64,000 nucleotides of DNA, taken from positions 119,128,533 to 119,192,532 of the forward strand of contig JARDYH010000001.1 in NCBI GenBank assembly GCA_029215795.1, in the 5' to 3' direction. This DNA is from Anniella stebbinsi. Taxonomy: Eukaryota; Chordata; Lepidosauria; Squamata; Anniellidae. Of the stretch, positions 10,061 through 20,651 are shown piece after piece (positions within the stretch are counted from its first letter, which is position 1; each line of letters starts with the position of its first letter). The notes below the pieces were generated by a model, which saw nothing but the letters and a program-made list of their open reading frames with translations, was not told the DNA's origin and did no database searches. A program made the translations under genes and the position numbers.

Positions 10061-11899
10061 CAAATGTTTCCAGGGATGAAACTGAAAGCTGCCCATAGAA
10101 ATTGATGGAGAAATCTAATGTTTAATGCAGTTGGAATTGTGGGCACCACTGTGTCCATCTCTATCCCCCTCCCCCAAGGGAGAGGATAACCCAATGGAGA
10201 CTGAGCATGCTCAGTGAGCACAAATGCTGACTGACACTTAGGGAGAAAAAAAACAGAAAACCAGGGATGAGGAATGGAATGGAATGGGATGACTGAAGCA
10301 GTGGAATCCTGAACAGACATACTCCATACTGCAACATTTTGTTTCAGGACCCCACTTACACTGAGCCAATGATAAAGAAATTATCAGAGCAATTCTATAC
10401 ATGCCTACTTAGAAGTAAGCCCACTGGACTCAATAGAACTTACTCCCAGGTAAATGTCTATAGGATCCAGCCTTAGTTAGAAATATTCCATATTCTCCAA
10501 CATTTCACAAATGAATATGTGAACAATGATTCTACTCAGAAAAAGATTCACTGTCAAACACAAACACCCCACCCAACACATATTACTGAAGACTTTCTCT
10601 GCTTGCCATACATTAAACTGACTACAATAGTTGACTTTTAAAAAAATACTTGGGGTTTTGATAGAATGTTAAATACTGATAATTACAAGTCATGATCTAG
10701 TAAACGACAACTTGTAATTCCAAAGGATACCATAGTTTGTACATACCACAGGGACAGAAATTGTCTGCATTTTAATTACTCAGCATTTTACTACATTTCT
10801 CCCACGACTGAAGGAATAATAAAAACATGTAAGTTTTGGAGGCAAGCTCCCTCATCCCATGCTTCCCATATTATTAACAGAGTTTGTGTTCAGTATTCTC
10901 TTTATCATTGTCATTTCATTTACAACTCAGGTTTGAGAGTCAGTCACTATCCTTCCTGCAGAAAAGGAGAACTTGGATGTACAGGGAACTACTGTGTCAC
11001 TACTGGACAATTATTGCAAAATCATGTTCAAGGAACAGGAGATGCATTCTGAACACATGTGCCCTGTTCTTGAACTTGGACTATTGTCATTAATAGTAGC
11101 CATGGTAAAACTGAGTTTACATTGCCATGACACGATCACATCTTAGCAATGCTCGGTAGTCTTTCAAACCCCATGCCAGGGGGACAAAATTAAAGCTGGG
11201 CCCTACATCTGCTTTGAGATTGCTGCATTTACCTAAGCAATAGCAACTGACATAGTCTTTCTGCTCATAAATAAATGTTGGTGTGTTACTGTATGAACAT
11301 TAATAGGATGAAATTAGCAATGATTAGGCAGATGCTGAAAATGTATTTGCAGATATAAAAAAACTGTAATTATATTTTTTTCTATATGTGCATATGTTAC
11401 ATCGAACAATTTTCAGCTTTGATAGGTTTGACTTCAAATAAAATGTATTTGAACATTCAGAGTGGTTACCATTTGTGGCACAAAGCTCCCTCCCCCTTTT
11501 CCTATCTTTAGTGTGGTCTTCTCAGTAGTCACCCACCATTTTATTTTACCAGAAATACCCAGGATCCAACAAATAGCAACTTTGGGGAATGATTTTCATC
11601 AGGACTCTGGCATGGAGACAAAAAGTTAACAGATCTACCAACCCCATCCCAAACACACACCATTTAAAGTTTTAAACAGAATCATGCAATACCAAACTAT
11701 GCATTTAGAGTCACTCATAGTTCAGCAGTGAAAGTTGTGTCTCCTGCAAACACTGCTAGTGTGCGGTTCATGCACACTCTTCTAAGCCACTGGAACTAGA
11801 AGGTGTACTAGAAGGCTTAGATGTATGTGCAGAGCTCCATGCAGAAGAAATCTATGCACAAGAGAAGGTGGGAGATGTCACTTTCCTTCATTAACAGGA
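10061..11899. other. non-coding, mostly unique sequence
   Basis: No gene. Holds the short palindromic repeat at 10390-10475. Confidence 0.5.
10390..10475. repeat. short dispersed palindromic repeat, clearest copy
   Basis: CATGCCTACTTAGAAGTAAG, then CACTGGACTCAATAGAACTT, then ACTCCCAGGTAAATGTCTAT and AGGATCC. The arms are inverted copies: ATGCCTACTTAGAAGTAAG against CTTACTCCCAGGTAAATGTCTAT. Around ten copies occur in the window. Confidence 0.6.
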
Positions 11900-11995
11900 G
11901 CTATCATGGATGCTGTAGCAGAGGATTTCCTGTATCAGCAGGGGGTGGAATAAATGACCTTTGAGGTACCTTCCACCTCTATGATTCGAATAATG
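11900..11995 (+). repeat. CR1-clade LINE 3' end
   Basis: GGGGGTGGAATAAATGACCT followed by GGTACCTTCCACCTCTATGA and a terminal ATTC-rich motif is the standard 3' end of CR1 elements. Only about 100 bp are left. Confidence 0.6.
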
Positions 11996-12109
11996 GAATC
12001 TTCCCAAGTGCTCAAACCATGCTGTTTCATAGCCAGTGGAAAGTACGTTTGAGAACTGTATGGTGCTCATTGTCCTTAATCATTTCTATACACCTCTATT
12101 GCAGAGGAA

Positions 12110-12540
12110 GGTGAAGCCATCTGGATCGAGGCGGGGAACAACAACATGATAAAATACATAAAACTGATTAAAACATGACACATATTATTAAAACTGCATA
12201 AAAAATCCTAAAACATCCTAAAAACATCCTTAAAACATTCTAAAATTCCACTGGATATGCCTGCCGGAAGAGAACAGTCTTTATAGCTTTCTTAAATTCT
12301 AAAAGACTGTTAAGTTGACGAGTCTCCTCCGGCAGGTCATTCCACAGTCTGGGAGCGGCAGAAGAGAAGGTCCTCTGGGTAACGGTTGTCAGCCTAGTCT
12401 TGGCCGACTGCAGTAAGTTCTTCCCAGAGGACCTGAGCGTGTGGGGCGGATTGTATGGGAGAAGACGATCCCGCAGGTAACCTGGACCCAAACCATGTAG
12501 GGCTTTAAAGGTAATAACCAACACTTTATACTTCGCCTAA
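12110..12540 (-). pseudogene. L2-clade LINE ORF2 C-terminus, 5'-truncated
   Basis: Minus-strand frame 12524-12240 encodes 94 codons ending at the natural L2 stop: VITFKALHGLGPGYLRDRLL, then RSSGKNLLQSAKTRLTTVTQ, then FSSAAPRLWNDLPEETRQ. This is the conserved tail of L2 ORF2 behind the reverse transcriptase; the polymerase itself is missing. The 3' UTR follows (12240 down to 12110) with TTGTTGTTCCCCGCCTCGAT. It is 5'-truncated at about 12540, as usual for incomplete target-primed reverse transcription. Same subfamily as 40909-41580 and 44495-45500. Confidence 0.85.
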
Positions 12541-12984
12541 AGTAATTTAGGCATACAAAACACCAACAGAAAAAGAGAAAAACAAGAAATACAGAAGTTA
12601 AACATAATGCATATAACACATGATATACACGGTTTAAAATATTAAAATAATGTATCATAGGTAATCCATAAGTGATATGGATGTAAATGCCTAACCATGT
12701 AATCCCATCATCCTATATATTGCAGCTCTGTTGTGGAGATTCTCACTGAGAAATTATACTAGCAAAAGAAATACAAACAGATTTGTATCAATTATCCAAA
12801 TGTTCTTCAGCATGCCCACATCACAATGTTAGTCAAATGTGTCGCCATTTTTCCCCATTTTTGGAAATCACAGCTTTGTCTAACAAAACTTTTTTTAAAA
12901 AAATCCTCCTGTATTACAATTGTTTCACTGACACAGTGGAGAGGTATTTCAATGTATGTCTCATCACTGCTCTTTGCTCACAGC
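12541..12984. other. non-coding, no recognised feature
   Basis: AT-rich unique sequence between two L2 fragments in opposite orientation. Confidence 0.5.
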
Positions 12985-13472
12985 CAGCAATAAGATGAAG
13001 GAACACCTCCTCTCATATGTACCTGCCCAGGCCCTAAGATCATTCTCAGGGGTTCTTCTCCTTGAGCCCCTGCCAAAGGAAGTGAGACAGGTGGCTACTA
13101 GGAGGAGGGCCTTCTCTGCTGTGGCACCCCGACTATGGAATGAACTCCCCAGAGAGGTCCGCGAGGCATCTACATTATATTAGATGCTAGGTGAAGACCT
13201 TTTTTATTTTCACAGTGCTTTAACAGTTCTTCAGTTTGATTTTTAACCTTGCTGTTTAAATTTGTATTTTAAATCCCTATCAATTTCTGCATGGCTGCTC
13301 GGTTTTTATCCTGGTTGTGTTTTATACTGTATTTTAAATTATGTTTTTATACTGTTGTCGTTTTATATTTTGAATGGTTTTTATGGTTTTAATTTTTGTA
13401 AACCACCCAGAGAGCTTCAGCTATTGGGCAGTACAAAAATGCAGTAAATAAAATAAATAAATAAATAAATAA
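12985..13472 (+). repeat. L2-clade LINE 3' end with (AAAT)n tail
   Basis: A frame over 12956-13183 contains RRRAFSAVAPRLWNELPREV, the conserved end of L2 ORF2. A T-rich 3' UTR and the tail AAACCACCCAGAGAGCTTCA, GCTATTGGGCAGTACAAAAA and (AAAT)n (13445-13471) follow. Its tail differs from the 12110-12540 copy and resembles the one at 44035-44080, so at least two L2 subfamilies are present. Confidence 0.85.
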
Positions 13473-14974
13473 GCCCTTTCCATGTGGTCCACACAGTCCG
13501 AGTTCATGCATACAGAATCTGTCTGTACACTCAAAATGGATGAACGTCCTGTTCCCACATTCATTATACACAGTTCACACCACTTTGTTACCTATTGCCA
13601 GCCATCTTGCCAGAAAGCCTGAACCAAGTTTTATCTCTCTTATAGAGAGCCATTTCATTAAAGAATCTATTATTTTTTCCCAAGCACTGGGATAGCTATT
13701 ACCAGGTGCTGCAACTAATTGCTTGAAATAATGAGATGCTGTCTAGGGAGGGTAAGTTATAGCAGAAAGGCTCCAATTAACAGATAAAGACCAAGGTCAT
13801 GATAACAATGAGAAACTAGTTCCAGAAAAGTCTTATTTGCAAACTAACCCAAAAGATTAAAAGGTGATGAATCCTTTGTTCCAGATATGATTGGTTAATT
13901 GCCACTGCTGCTGGCTGCCAATATCCCAAGGGATGGAGATGCAGAGATAATAAGTACAGGTGTTCAGCCAATGGAATTTTGCATTAGCACCATCCCCTGA
14001 CGACATCACATCTGTCAACAAATTCCTCCAACGTGTCCCTACACCTAGCTATGGAGGAGGGAGTGTGGATGTCTCCGCCAGCTATACTGATTGTTTGAAT
14101 CATAATAGGTTACCTTCATTAGTCTCATAGGACATATGCGTGAATTACCAAACTTTCCCAACCTCCTGATCTATCAGACATGGGGTAGTGATAAAGGGTT
14201 AATGATAAGATAAATGCTTTCACACAGACACTGCAAGTGTGGAGACAGGGAAATGGCATCTGCCAACCTGGCCCCTAACATCTACAAGTTTAGTGGAGCA
14301 CCATCAAGGAAAGCTTACATGCATACAGCTACACACACAGAGGTTTTCCTAGCTGATGTTCCATTAATGTGGAGATGTCAATGATGTAAGATAGCTTGAT
14401 CTGAGGGGGAAATCCTTGGAGATCTAAAAGTTCTTGTGCAGGCATTTTTTCTGCTAACAATAAAGGTATCAGATTAGTGTGTGTGTGCGTGCATGCGTGC
14501 ATGTGTGCGTGTTTCTATCTCTTTGGCTTTGTTACTCACTTTCGGCATTGTTGATGGAAAACTGAGACATAAATTTAATCAATAAATAAATGCAATATCA
14601 GTCAATTACCAAAATAAGAAGATGATGAGTAAGTGTAGGAATCTAATTGCTGATCTTAAAATATCACTCAGTTCTTAATGGGAACAACGAGTCCAAAGTT
14701 TTAAACTGTGCAACTAGACACGGGCAAATGATTTATGCTAGCTGCAGTTTTAACTGCAATTTCCGCTGGCCTGAACTTGATCTCTACGCTGGAAACAATG
14801 CCATTGTAGCACACATTTACCGAATAAATATACAGCCTGAAGTCATTTCTAGCTTCTGAATTCATATGGCACTGTTTCCTAAGCCTTTGGCTAGGATTGC
14901 AGCTGACAGTTCATTTTCAGGACACCCATAATTCACTAAAGCTGATTTCTGGTTGTAACCCTGCATTCTAACAT
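13473..14974. other. non-coding, mostly unique sequence
   Basis: No gene. Includes an imperfect GT tract (about 14478-14512). Confidence 0.5.
14478..14512. repeat. imperfect (GT)n microsatellite
   Basis: GT units mixed with GC and AT steps. Confidence 0.8.
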
Positions 14975-15240
14975 TGGCCCACTAGGAGCTCCATCATACC
15001 AGTAGTTTAACTCACTCTCACCACACCTGGAATCTGGTTTTGCAGTGCAGGACTCACATGATATTGTCCCTATCCTGTACCCATTTTGCCTCTTTTCCTC
15101 TGGTTTGCATATTATTTTGGTGCAGAGAAAGTCTGGATTATTTTCCCCAAGCGACTTTAATGCGCTCTTAGGCCTCCCTGTAGTACTGTCCCCTCGCTTT
15201 TCCTTCGTTGGTGTATGTGCTTTGTATGGAGTCTTGATGA
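14975..15240. repeat. dispersed repeat, copy A (pair with 26775-26955)
   Basis: AGCTCCATCATACCAGTAGT, then GCAGGACTCACATGATATTG, then GTCTGGATTATTTTCCCCAA. The same blocks occur in the same order at 26775-26955. Family unknown to me; MITE-like size. Confidence 0.55.
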
Positions 15241-15644
15241 TGAAATGAAGAGCAAGGCAGTTCTCCTCCAGCACTCCATGGTTGATTGAATGGACTTTTT
15301 ACTGCTCTAACCCCACCCTCCCTGCCTGCAGCTCCCTCATTTTTAAAGATAAAGAGATGAAACTTGGGACCTTGAGAGCTCTGAAATAGAACTTTCAACA
15401 TGCCAAGATTGAATCAGATCGGTTCATCCCTTGATTTTTTAGATTTTTTTTCTATTTTCCCTCTAAAACCATTTCCCTGATATTCCACCAATGTGAAAGT
15501 CAACATGTTTGCTTTTGTGAAGGATCTATTTTACTTTGATAATGTGAAGCTGTGCATCTCCAGTTCATAAAATAGAGAACTGCTGATTCCCTTACTCGAG
15601 AATAAATACCACTGATTTCAACTGCATTTACGTCCAAGTCATAC

Positions 15645-15725
15645 TAAAATCCAATGCATGCTTACCTTTGAGTAAACCCCATTGAACAGTGAGAGACTTA
15701 TTTTTGAGTAAACACATATAGAACT
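15645..15725. repeat. short dispersed palindromic repeat
   Basis: ATGCTTACCTTTGAGTAAAC, CCCATTGAACAGTGAG, then GACTTATTTTTGAGTAAACA: family of 10390-10475. Confidence 0.55.
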
Positions 15726-15803
15726 GACTTTTAATAGTGTGGTCGCTCAGAAGCTTTTTTTTCTTAAAGTCTAAAACAGCAAACTGGAAAGAAGTGTTCT
15801 GCA

Positions 15804-15855
15804 ACTCTATGCTTACTTCTGAGGTCTTACTTCTGTTTACTCAGAAGTAAATCTC
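15804..15855. repeat. short dispersed palindromic repeat
   Basis: ATGCTTACTTCTGAGG with TTTACTCAGAAGTAAAT; partial copy. Confidence 0.4.
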
Positions 15856-15899
15856 TCTTAAAGTTACAGGAGTCCTGTCCTCCTTTTCTTATGGTCACT
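15856..15899. mobile_element. remnant right end of the 320-bp foldback MITE
   Basis: TTAAAGTTACAGGAGTCCTG and TCCTCCTTTTCTTATGGTCA match the right end of the intact element at 22551-22870. Only about 45 bp remain. Confidence 0.6.
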
Positions 15900-16139
15900 C
15901 CTTCCCTCCATGTTCCCCACTTCTCTTCTCCAATACCTCTGTGGCTTTCTCCCCAGATTGGTAACTTGGTTGCCAGGCATCAGTCTCGGACAGGGGGGTC
16001 TATCAGTTGCCTATAAAATAGCAGCTTCACTCTTGATGCAGCCAGCACGCTTGCTGTATGGGCACCAGCAATACACTTTTCAGCGTGATGTTCTGAAAAT
16101 GCCACCATTTGTTCTGTCTTGACTCAGCTTGTTCTAACA

Positions 16140-16330
16140 AGATAAAATCCAAAATCCTACAATACATAAAAATAAAATCCAGCCAGTCCGAAAACATTTT
16201 CAGAGCCAGAGCAGTAAAGCAGCAGTGAGGCTAATAAAACAGGGCAATTCAAAGCTCCTTCAAAAGAGGTGGATTTTCAAAGCCTTTTTAAATCCTGCTA
16301 CTGAGGGGGATAACCATACATCTAAGGGCT
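16140..16330 (-). repeat. L2-like LINE 3' fragment, antisense
   Basis: AAAATAAAATCC and GTGGATTTTCAAAGCC followed by TTTTTAAATCC match, in reverse, the end of L2 ORF2 and start of the 3' UTR. Old and short. Confidence 0.45.
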
Positions 16331-16797
16331 ACTGCTGAGATGTGTATATATTCTGGCAAGACTCCTGTACCTTTCGCAGCTATAGGGCAGAGAGTTCAGT
16401 AATGACTAGTCTGATTGGCTACAGCTCTCAGGCAGAAACAATCACCTGGTATCTGACCCTTTTAACTGGAGATAAAGGCGTAGCACTCTGTGCCTTTGAA
16501 ATACACACAACTTTGAAGCAGCCAGAGTCTCCAATGGCTGGTGAAGTAATATAACTGGTAGTGATAAGGGGCCAGCTGAGCAACATCCAGAGGCAGAGAT
16601 ACCCCCTCAGCCTTACTGGAGGAAGACACAATGAGGAAAGTCAAAAACATCTTGCTACAAGACAGCTTATTGATATTTCCTGCCACATTTCCACTACCAA
16701 ATGAGCAGGGTCTCCCATCTCTACTACCACCACTCAAGGGCTTGTTACTCATCTTTCCATCTCACCAGCAGCTACAGGTCAGAGTGATGGAAATGTA
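16331..16797. other. non-coding, no recognised feature
   Basis: Frames in both strands are short and resemble nothing I know. Confidence 0.5.
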
Positions 16798-17470
16798 TAG
16801 AATCATAGCATAGTTAAGTTAGAAGGAGCCTATATGGCCATCGAGCCCAACCCCCTGTTCGATGCAGGAATCCAAATTAAAGCATACCTGACAGGTAGCA
16901 GTCCAGCTGCCTGTTGAATGCCTCTAGTGTGGGAAAGCCCATTACCTCCCTATGTAATTGGTTCCATTCTCATACTGCTCTAACAATCAGGAAGTTTTTC
17001 CTCATGTCTAGCCGGAATCTGGCTTCCTATAATTTGAGTCCATTATTCAGTGTCCTGCACTCTGTGAGCCTATCTACACAGGCAGGATAAAACACTTTGA
17101 AAACATTTTGAAAACTGTATATGGAGTGTGTCCTGGGCCCCAAGAGTTCTCAAAACTGTTGTAAACCATTTTAAACAGTTTTGAAGCAGTAGTGTCGATA
17201 GGCTCTGTAATGATCAAGAAGAGACCCTGGCCCTCCTCTGTGTGACAACTTCTCAAGTACTTGAAGAGTGCTATCATGTCTCTGCTCAGTCTTCTTTTCT
17301 CATGCCCAGTTCTTTCAGTCTCTCCTCATATGGCCCTGATCATCCTCATTGTCCTCCTCTGAAACCTCTCCAGCTTGTCTGCATCCTTCTTCAACTGTGG
17401 TGCCCAGAACTGTATGCAGTACTCAAGGATGCTGTCCTTGAAGCTTTTGCTTTTTCGTGTACATATCAGA
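16798..17470 (-). pseudogene. CR1-clade LINE 3' part, antisense, interrupted by a MITE
   Basis: Parallel to the better copy at 18189-19312: on the minus strand it covers the C-terminal part of ORF2 and the 3' UTR ending in a CTATGATTCTATACATT-like terminus (16798-16810). A 140-bp MITE (17066-17205) is inserted between the segment matching CACTCTG and the segment matching ATGATCAAGAAGAG. It has many stops and indels, so it is older than the other copy. Confidence 0.8.
17066..17205. mobile_element. MITE with 9-bp inverted ends, 3-bp TGT duplication
   Basis: Ends GAGCCTATC and GATAGGCTC are perfect inverted repeats, flanked by TGT on both sides (17063-17065, 17206-17208). Inside, GTGTCCTGGGCCCC and GCAGTAGTGTCGAT are shared with the copies at 20187-20337, 29751-29886 and 53931-54124. 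A 3-bp duplication is typical of PIF/Harbinger elements, so I assign it there tentatively. Confidence 0.65.
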
Positions 17471-18188
17471 TTGCAGTCTCTGGAGTTTTTCTTTTAAAAT
17501 GAAAATTTGTACATATTTTTTCCCAAATGCATGAATATTGTTAACTCTTTTTTGCCAGGGGGAAGGGCAGTGAACCACACTGCAAGCTAAGAAATTCATG
17601 GACTTTGATCACAGATTGGATTTGAGTTTATAGGGGGTGCAAACTAAGTAAATTCTGTCCAACACTGAACCAAAATCAATGCCTTCCAGAACAAAAACTT
17701 TAGTCATAAGGATAATTCAAGTATAACCTATCAAGCATCATTGGGACTTAACTTTCAGTAAACATACTTGGAACTATGGTGAAAAAGCATCTGAAAGCAG
17801 CAGTCCGACACTAACGCTCTGACAGAGATCTTGCTGATGCTGTGGACAAATGTGAAAACTGCAGGTGAATACATCTGTCATATTGGACTATTTCTTTCAG
17901 CCCACTGACCCAAAGCACACATATACTGTTGAGGCTAAGTACCAAATGAAGAACGAGGCATTTGCTATTTTGGAATGCTGCATATTTATGATGATGTCCA
18001 CTAATGCTTTCTGCAGACACCACCTATCCCTGAAAATATAATTTTCCATCCAAAATGTGTTCTGCTCTAACCTCCAAAAGGAGAAGGCACCCTAAGAAGA
18101 AGGTCACCAAAGTTTTAATCTTATACAAGTAAATACAAGTAGATAAAAGTAGATAATGCATATGAGTGGAAAAATGACAACTACAATA
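17471..18188. other. non-coding, no recognised feature
   Basis: Unique sequence between two CR1 copies of the same orientation. Confidence 0.5.
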
Positions 18189-19312
18189 ATAGAATCATAG
18201 AATAGCAGAGTTGGAAGGGGCCTATAAAGCCATCGGGTCCAACCCCCTGTTCAATGCAGGAATCCACCTTAAAGCATCCCTGACAGATGGCTGTCCAGCT
18301 GCCTCTTGAATGCCTCTAATGTAGGAGAGCCCACTACCTCCCTAAGTCATTGGTTCCATTGTCATACTGCTCTAACAGTCAGGAAGTTTTTCCTGATGTC
18401 CAGCTGGAATCTGGCTTCCTGTAACTTAAGCCCATTATTCCGCTTCTTGCACTCTGGGATGATCGAGAAGAGATCCTGGCCCTCCTCTGTGCAACAACCT
18501 TTCAAGTATTTGAAGAGTGCTATCATGTCTCCCCTCCGTCTTCTCTTCTCCAGGCTAAACATGCCCAGTTTTTTCAGTCTCTCCTCATAGGGCTTTGTTT
18601 CCAGACCCCTGATCATCCTCGTTGCCTTCCTCTGAACCCCCTTCAGCTTGTTTGCATCCTTCTTGAAGTGTGGTGCCCAGAACTGGGCACAATACTCAAG
18701 ATGAGGCCTAACCAGTGCCGAATAGAGGGGAACCAGTACCTCGCATGATTTGGAAGCTATACTTCTATTAATGTATTCCAAAATAGCATTTGCTTTTTTT
18801 GCAGCCACATCATACTGTTGGCTCATATTCAGCTTGTGATCTACAACAATTCCAAGATCCTTCTCGTTTGTAGTATTGCTGAGCCAAGTATCCCCCATCT
18901 TGTGACTGTTCATTTGGTTTCTTTTTCCTAGGTGAAGGACTTGGCATTTATCCCTATTAAATTTCATTCTGTTGTTTTCAGCCCAGCACTCTAGTCTATC
19001 AAGATCACTTTGGAGTTTGTTTCTGTCTTCCAGGGTATTAGCGATCCCACCCAATTTTGTGTCGTCTGCAAATCTGATTAGCATTCCCTGCACCTCCTCA
19101 ACCAAATCATTAATAAAAATGTTGAATAGCACTGGTCCCAGGACTGAGCCCTGCGGTGCCCTGCTCGTTACCTCCCCCCTGTTTGAGAAGGTACCACTGA
19201 TAAGCACTCTTTGCGTCCCGATTCTGTAGCGGACTGTGGATCCACCTAATAGTTGTTCCATCTAGCCCACTTTTAGCTAGCATGCTGATCAGAATGTCAT
19301 GTGGCCTTTGTC
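18189..19312 (-). pseudogene. CR1-clade LINE, 5'-truncated, reverse transcriptase frame largely open
   Basis: Minus-strand frame 19261-18362 has 299 codons without a stop. It starts inside the reverse transcriptase: APQGSVLGPVLFNIFINDL (about residues 35-53; the usual GVPQGS is altered to RAPQGS), then FADDTKLGG (about 64-72) with the catalytic Asp pair of the polymerase, then the thumb and C-terminal region with RPHLEYCAQFW and KLGMFSLEKRRRRGDM. The endonuclease, the N-terminal polymerase fingers and ORF1 are missing. The 3' UTR continues to 18189 and ends in the CR1-type ATTCTATGATTCTATT motif. Homology to the CR1 consensus seems to stop abruptly at about 19312, a typical 5' truncation. In life this protein nicks DNA and copies its RNA at the nick; this copy cannot do so. 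Confidence 0.9.
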
Positions 19313-19806
19313 AATCTTTAGCCTTTGAACTTTGCTGGACATGCTGTATGTTCATTGATTTCCTTTGATATACCGCTGTTTGTCTATCTATCTCTGTGTT
19401 TGGGATCCTGATGGTTTATGGGAGGGGGTCTTCATTGCTCCTCCATGTTCCCCTGCATGTTAACTCCACCTGCTGATGCTTTTTATTGCTGTCATCATGC
19501 CATCTGCTCAGCAATGACTACCCATAATTTCACCTGTCGTCATATGCTAAAAATATTATATGTTTATTAATTTTAATATTTTAAACTGTATTTCATCCTT
19601 GCAGATACCATTGCAGTATGAAATTAAACAGTAGTTTGGTTTGCAAACTGGTATGCAAACCAATGAGCAGTCTAAAACCACATTATCATCATCATCATCA
19701 TCATCAAATCAAATCAAAGAAGGCAGCAAATATAATAGGAAAAAAGTAACCAATTAAAATGCCTTGGTAAACAAAATGGGTTTGCTCTGACTCCAGAACC
19801 TGTGAG
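19313..19806. other. non-coding, with a short (ATC)n
   Basis: Unique sequence; an ATC tract of about eight units lies at 19684-19706. Confidence 0.5.
19684..19706. repeat. (ATC)n microsatellite
   Basis: About seven to eight ATC units, followed by two ATCAA units. Confidence 0.9.
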
Positions 19807-20035
19807 AGACAGTATTGTGTAGTGGTTAGAGTGCTGGACTGGGACTGGAGAGATCCAGGCTCAAGCCCAACTTGGCCTTGAAGCCTACTGGCTGACTGGA
19901 TCAATCACTCACTCTTAGCCAAACCTACTTTGTAGAATTTTTGTGAGGATAAAATGGAAAGGAGAATCAAATACACTACCTTGGGCTCCTTGGAGGAAAT
20001 GTCAGGATATTATGTAATGAATAAATAAATTAATA
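19807..20035 (+). repeat. tRNA-derived SINE
   Basis: Head with RNA polymerase III promoter elements: box A-like TAGTGGTTAGAGTG (19820-19833) and box B-like GGCTCAAGCCC (19858-19868, degenerate from GGTTCAAATCC). The body has TTTTGTGAGGATAAAATGG and CCTTGGGCTCCTTGGAGG, and the tail is an ATAAATAAATTAATAG stretch. A close architecture is the antisense copy at 930-1130. I take it as a squamate-type SINE; the subfamily is not determined. Confidence 0.8.
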
Positions 20036-20186
20036 GAATTGAAATGCTGGTGCCAGTTGCACCTCCATGGTGAGGGTAGTCTGTAGTCAGGCAAGCAAGA
20101 AGATTCTTTCCCTTCTTGATGCATAATTTGCTTGTGGTATTTGAAAAAGAGCTTCCCCAGTTGATCTTAAGCCATGTCTAAACGTA

Positions 20187-20337
20187 GGCCAAATCTACAC
20201 CTTGTGTCAAATCATAACGAATGCGGAATACAAAGCAGGACATAACACTATGAAAGTGGTATATGGAATGTGGATTGTGCCCCAACAGTTATCAGTGCAC
20301 TTCAATACCACTATAAAGCAGTAGTGTCGATCTAGCC
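20187..20337. mobile_element. PIF/Harbinger-like MITE copy
   Basis: GGCCAAATCTACACC at the left mirrors GTGTCGATCTAGCC at the right; inside GTGCCCCAACAGTTATCAGT and GCAGTAGTGTCGAT. Flanks gta/tta agree at two of three positions. Confidence 0.6.
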
Positions 20338-20579
20338 TTAGTGTTGCCCTGAAAGCTGCCACCATGTTTGTTTATGTGCAGTCCCCTTTCTTCTGTATGT
20401 CCATTCCGTGTGGAATATGGAAGAAGAGTAGATAGAAATCATAGGTCACATTGGACCAGGTGCGGAATGGGAAGAGCAAAGGGCAATGAGTTCTGAGAGG
20501 CCTGAAACTTTTGGGGGGGCACAATCAAGGGGACCGCACATGCACTGTTCTTAGTGCATGGTATTTGCTTACTGAAAAT

Positions 20580-20605
20580 GTGTGTGTGTGTGTGTGTGTG
20601 TGTGT
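20580..20605. repeat. (GT)n microsatellite
   Basis: About 13 GT units; a short (TACA)n tract follows at about 20624-20645, directly next to the GC-rich element. Confidence 0.95.
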
Positions 20606-20651
20606 ATGCCTACACACGTATGCATACATACATACATACATACATATATAC

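Larger units (their letters stand above)
15241..16139. other. non-coding, short repeat remnants only
   Basis: No gene. Contains two short palindromic repeat copies (15645-15725, 15804-15855) and a foldback MITE remnant (15856-15899). Confidence 0.5.

Noticed and set aside
19807..20035. Functional tRNA gene
   Set aside because: Box A and B are present, but the body after the head is SINE sequence and no cloverleaf can be completed.
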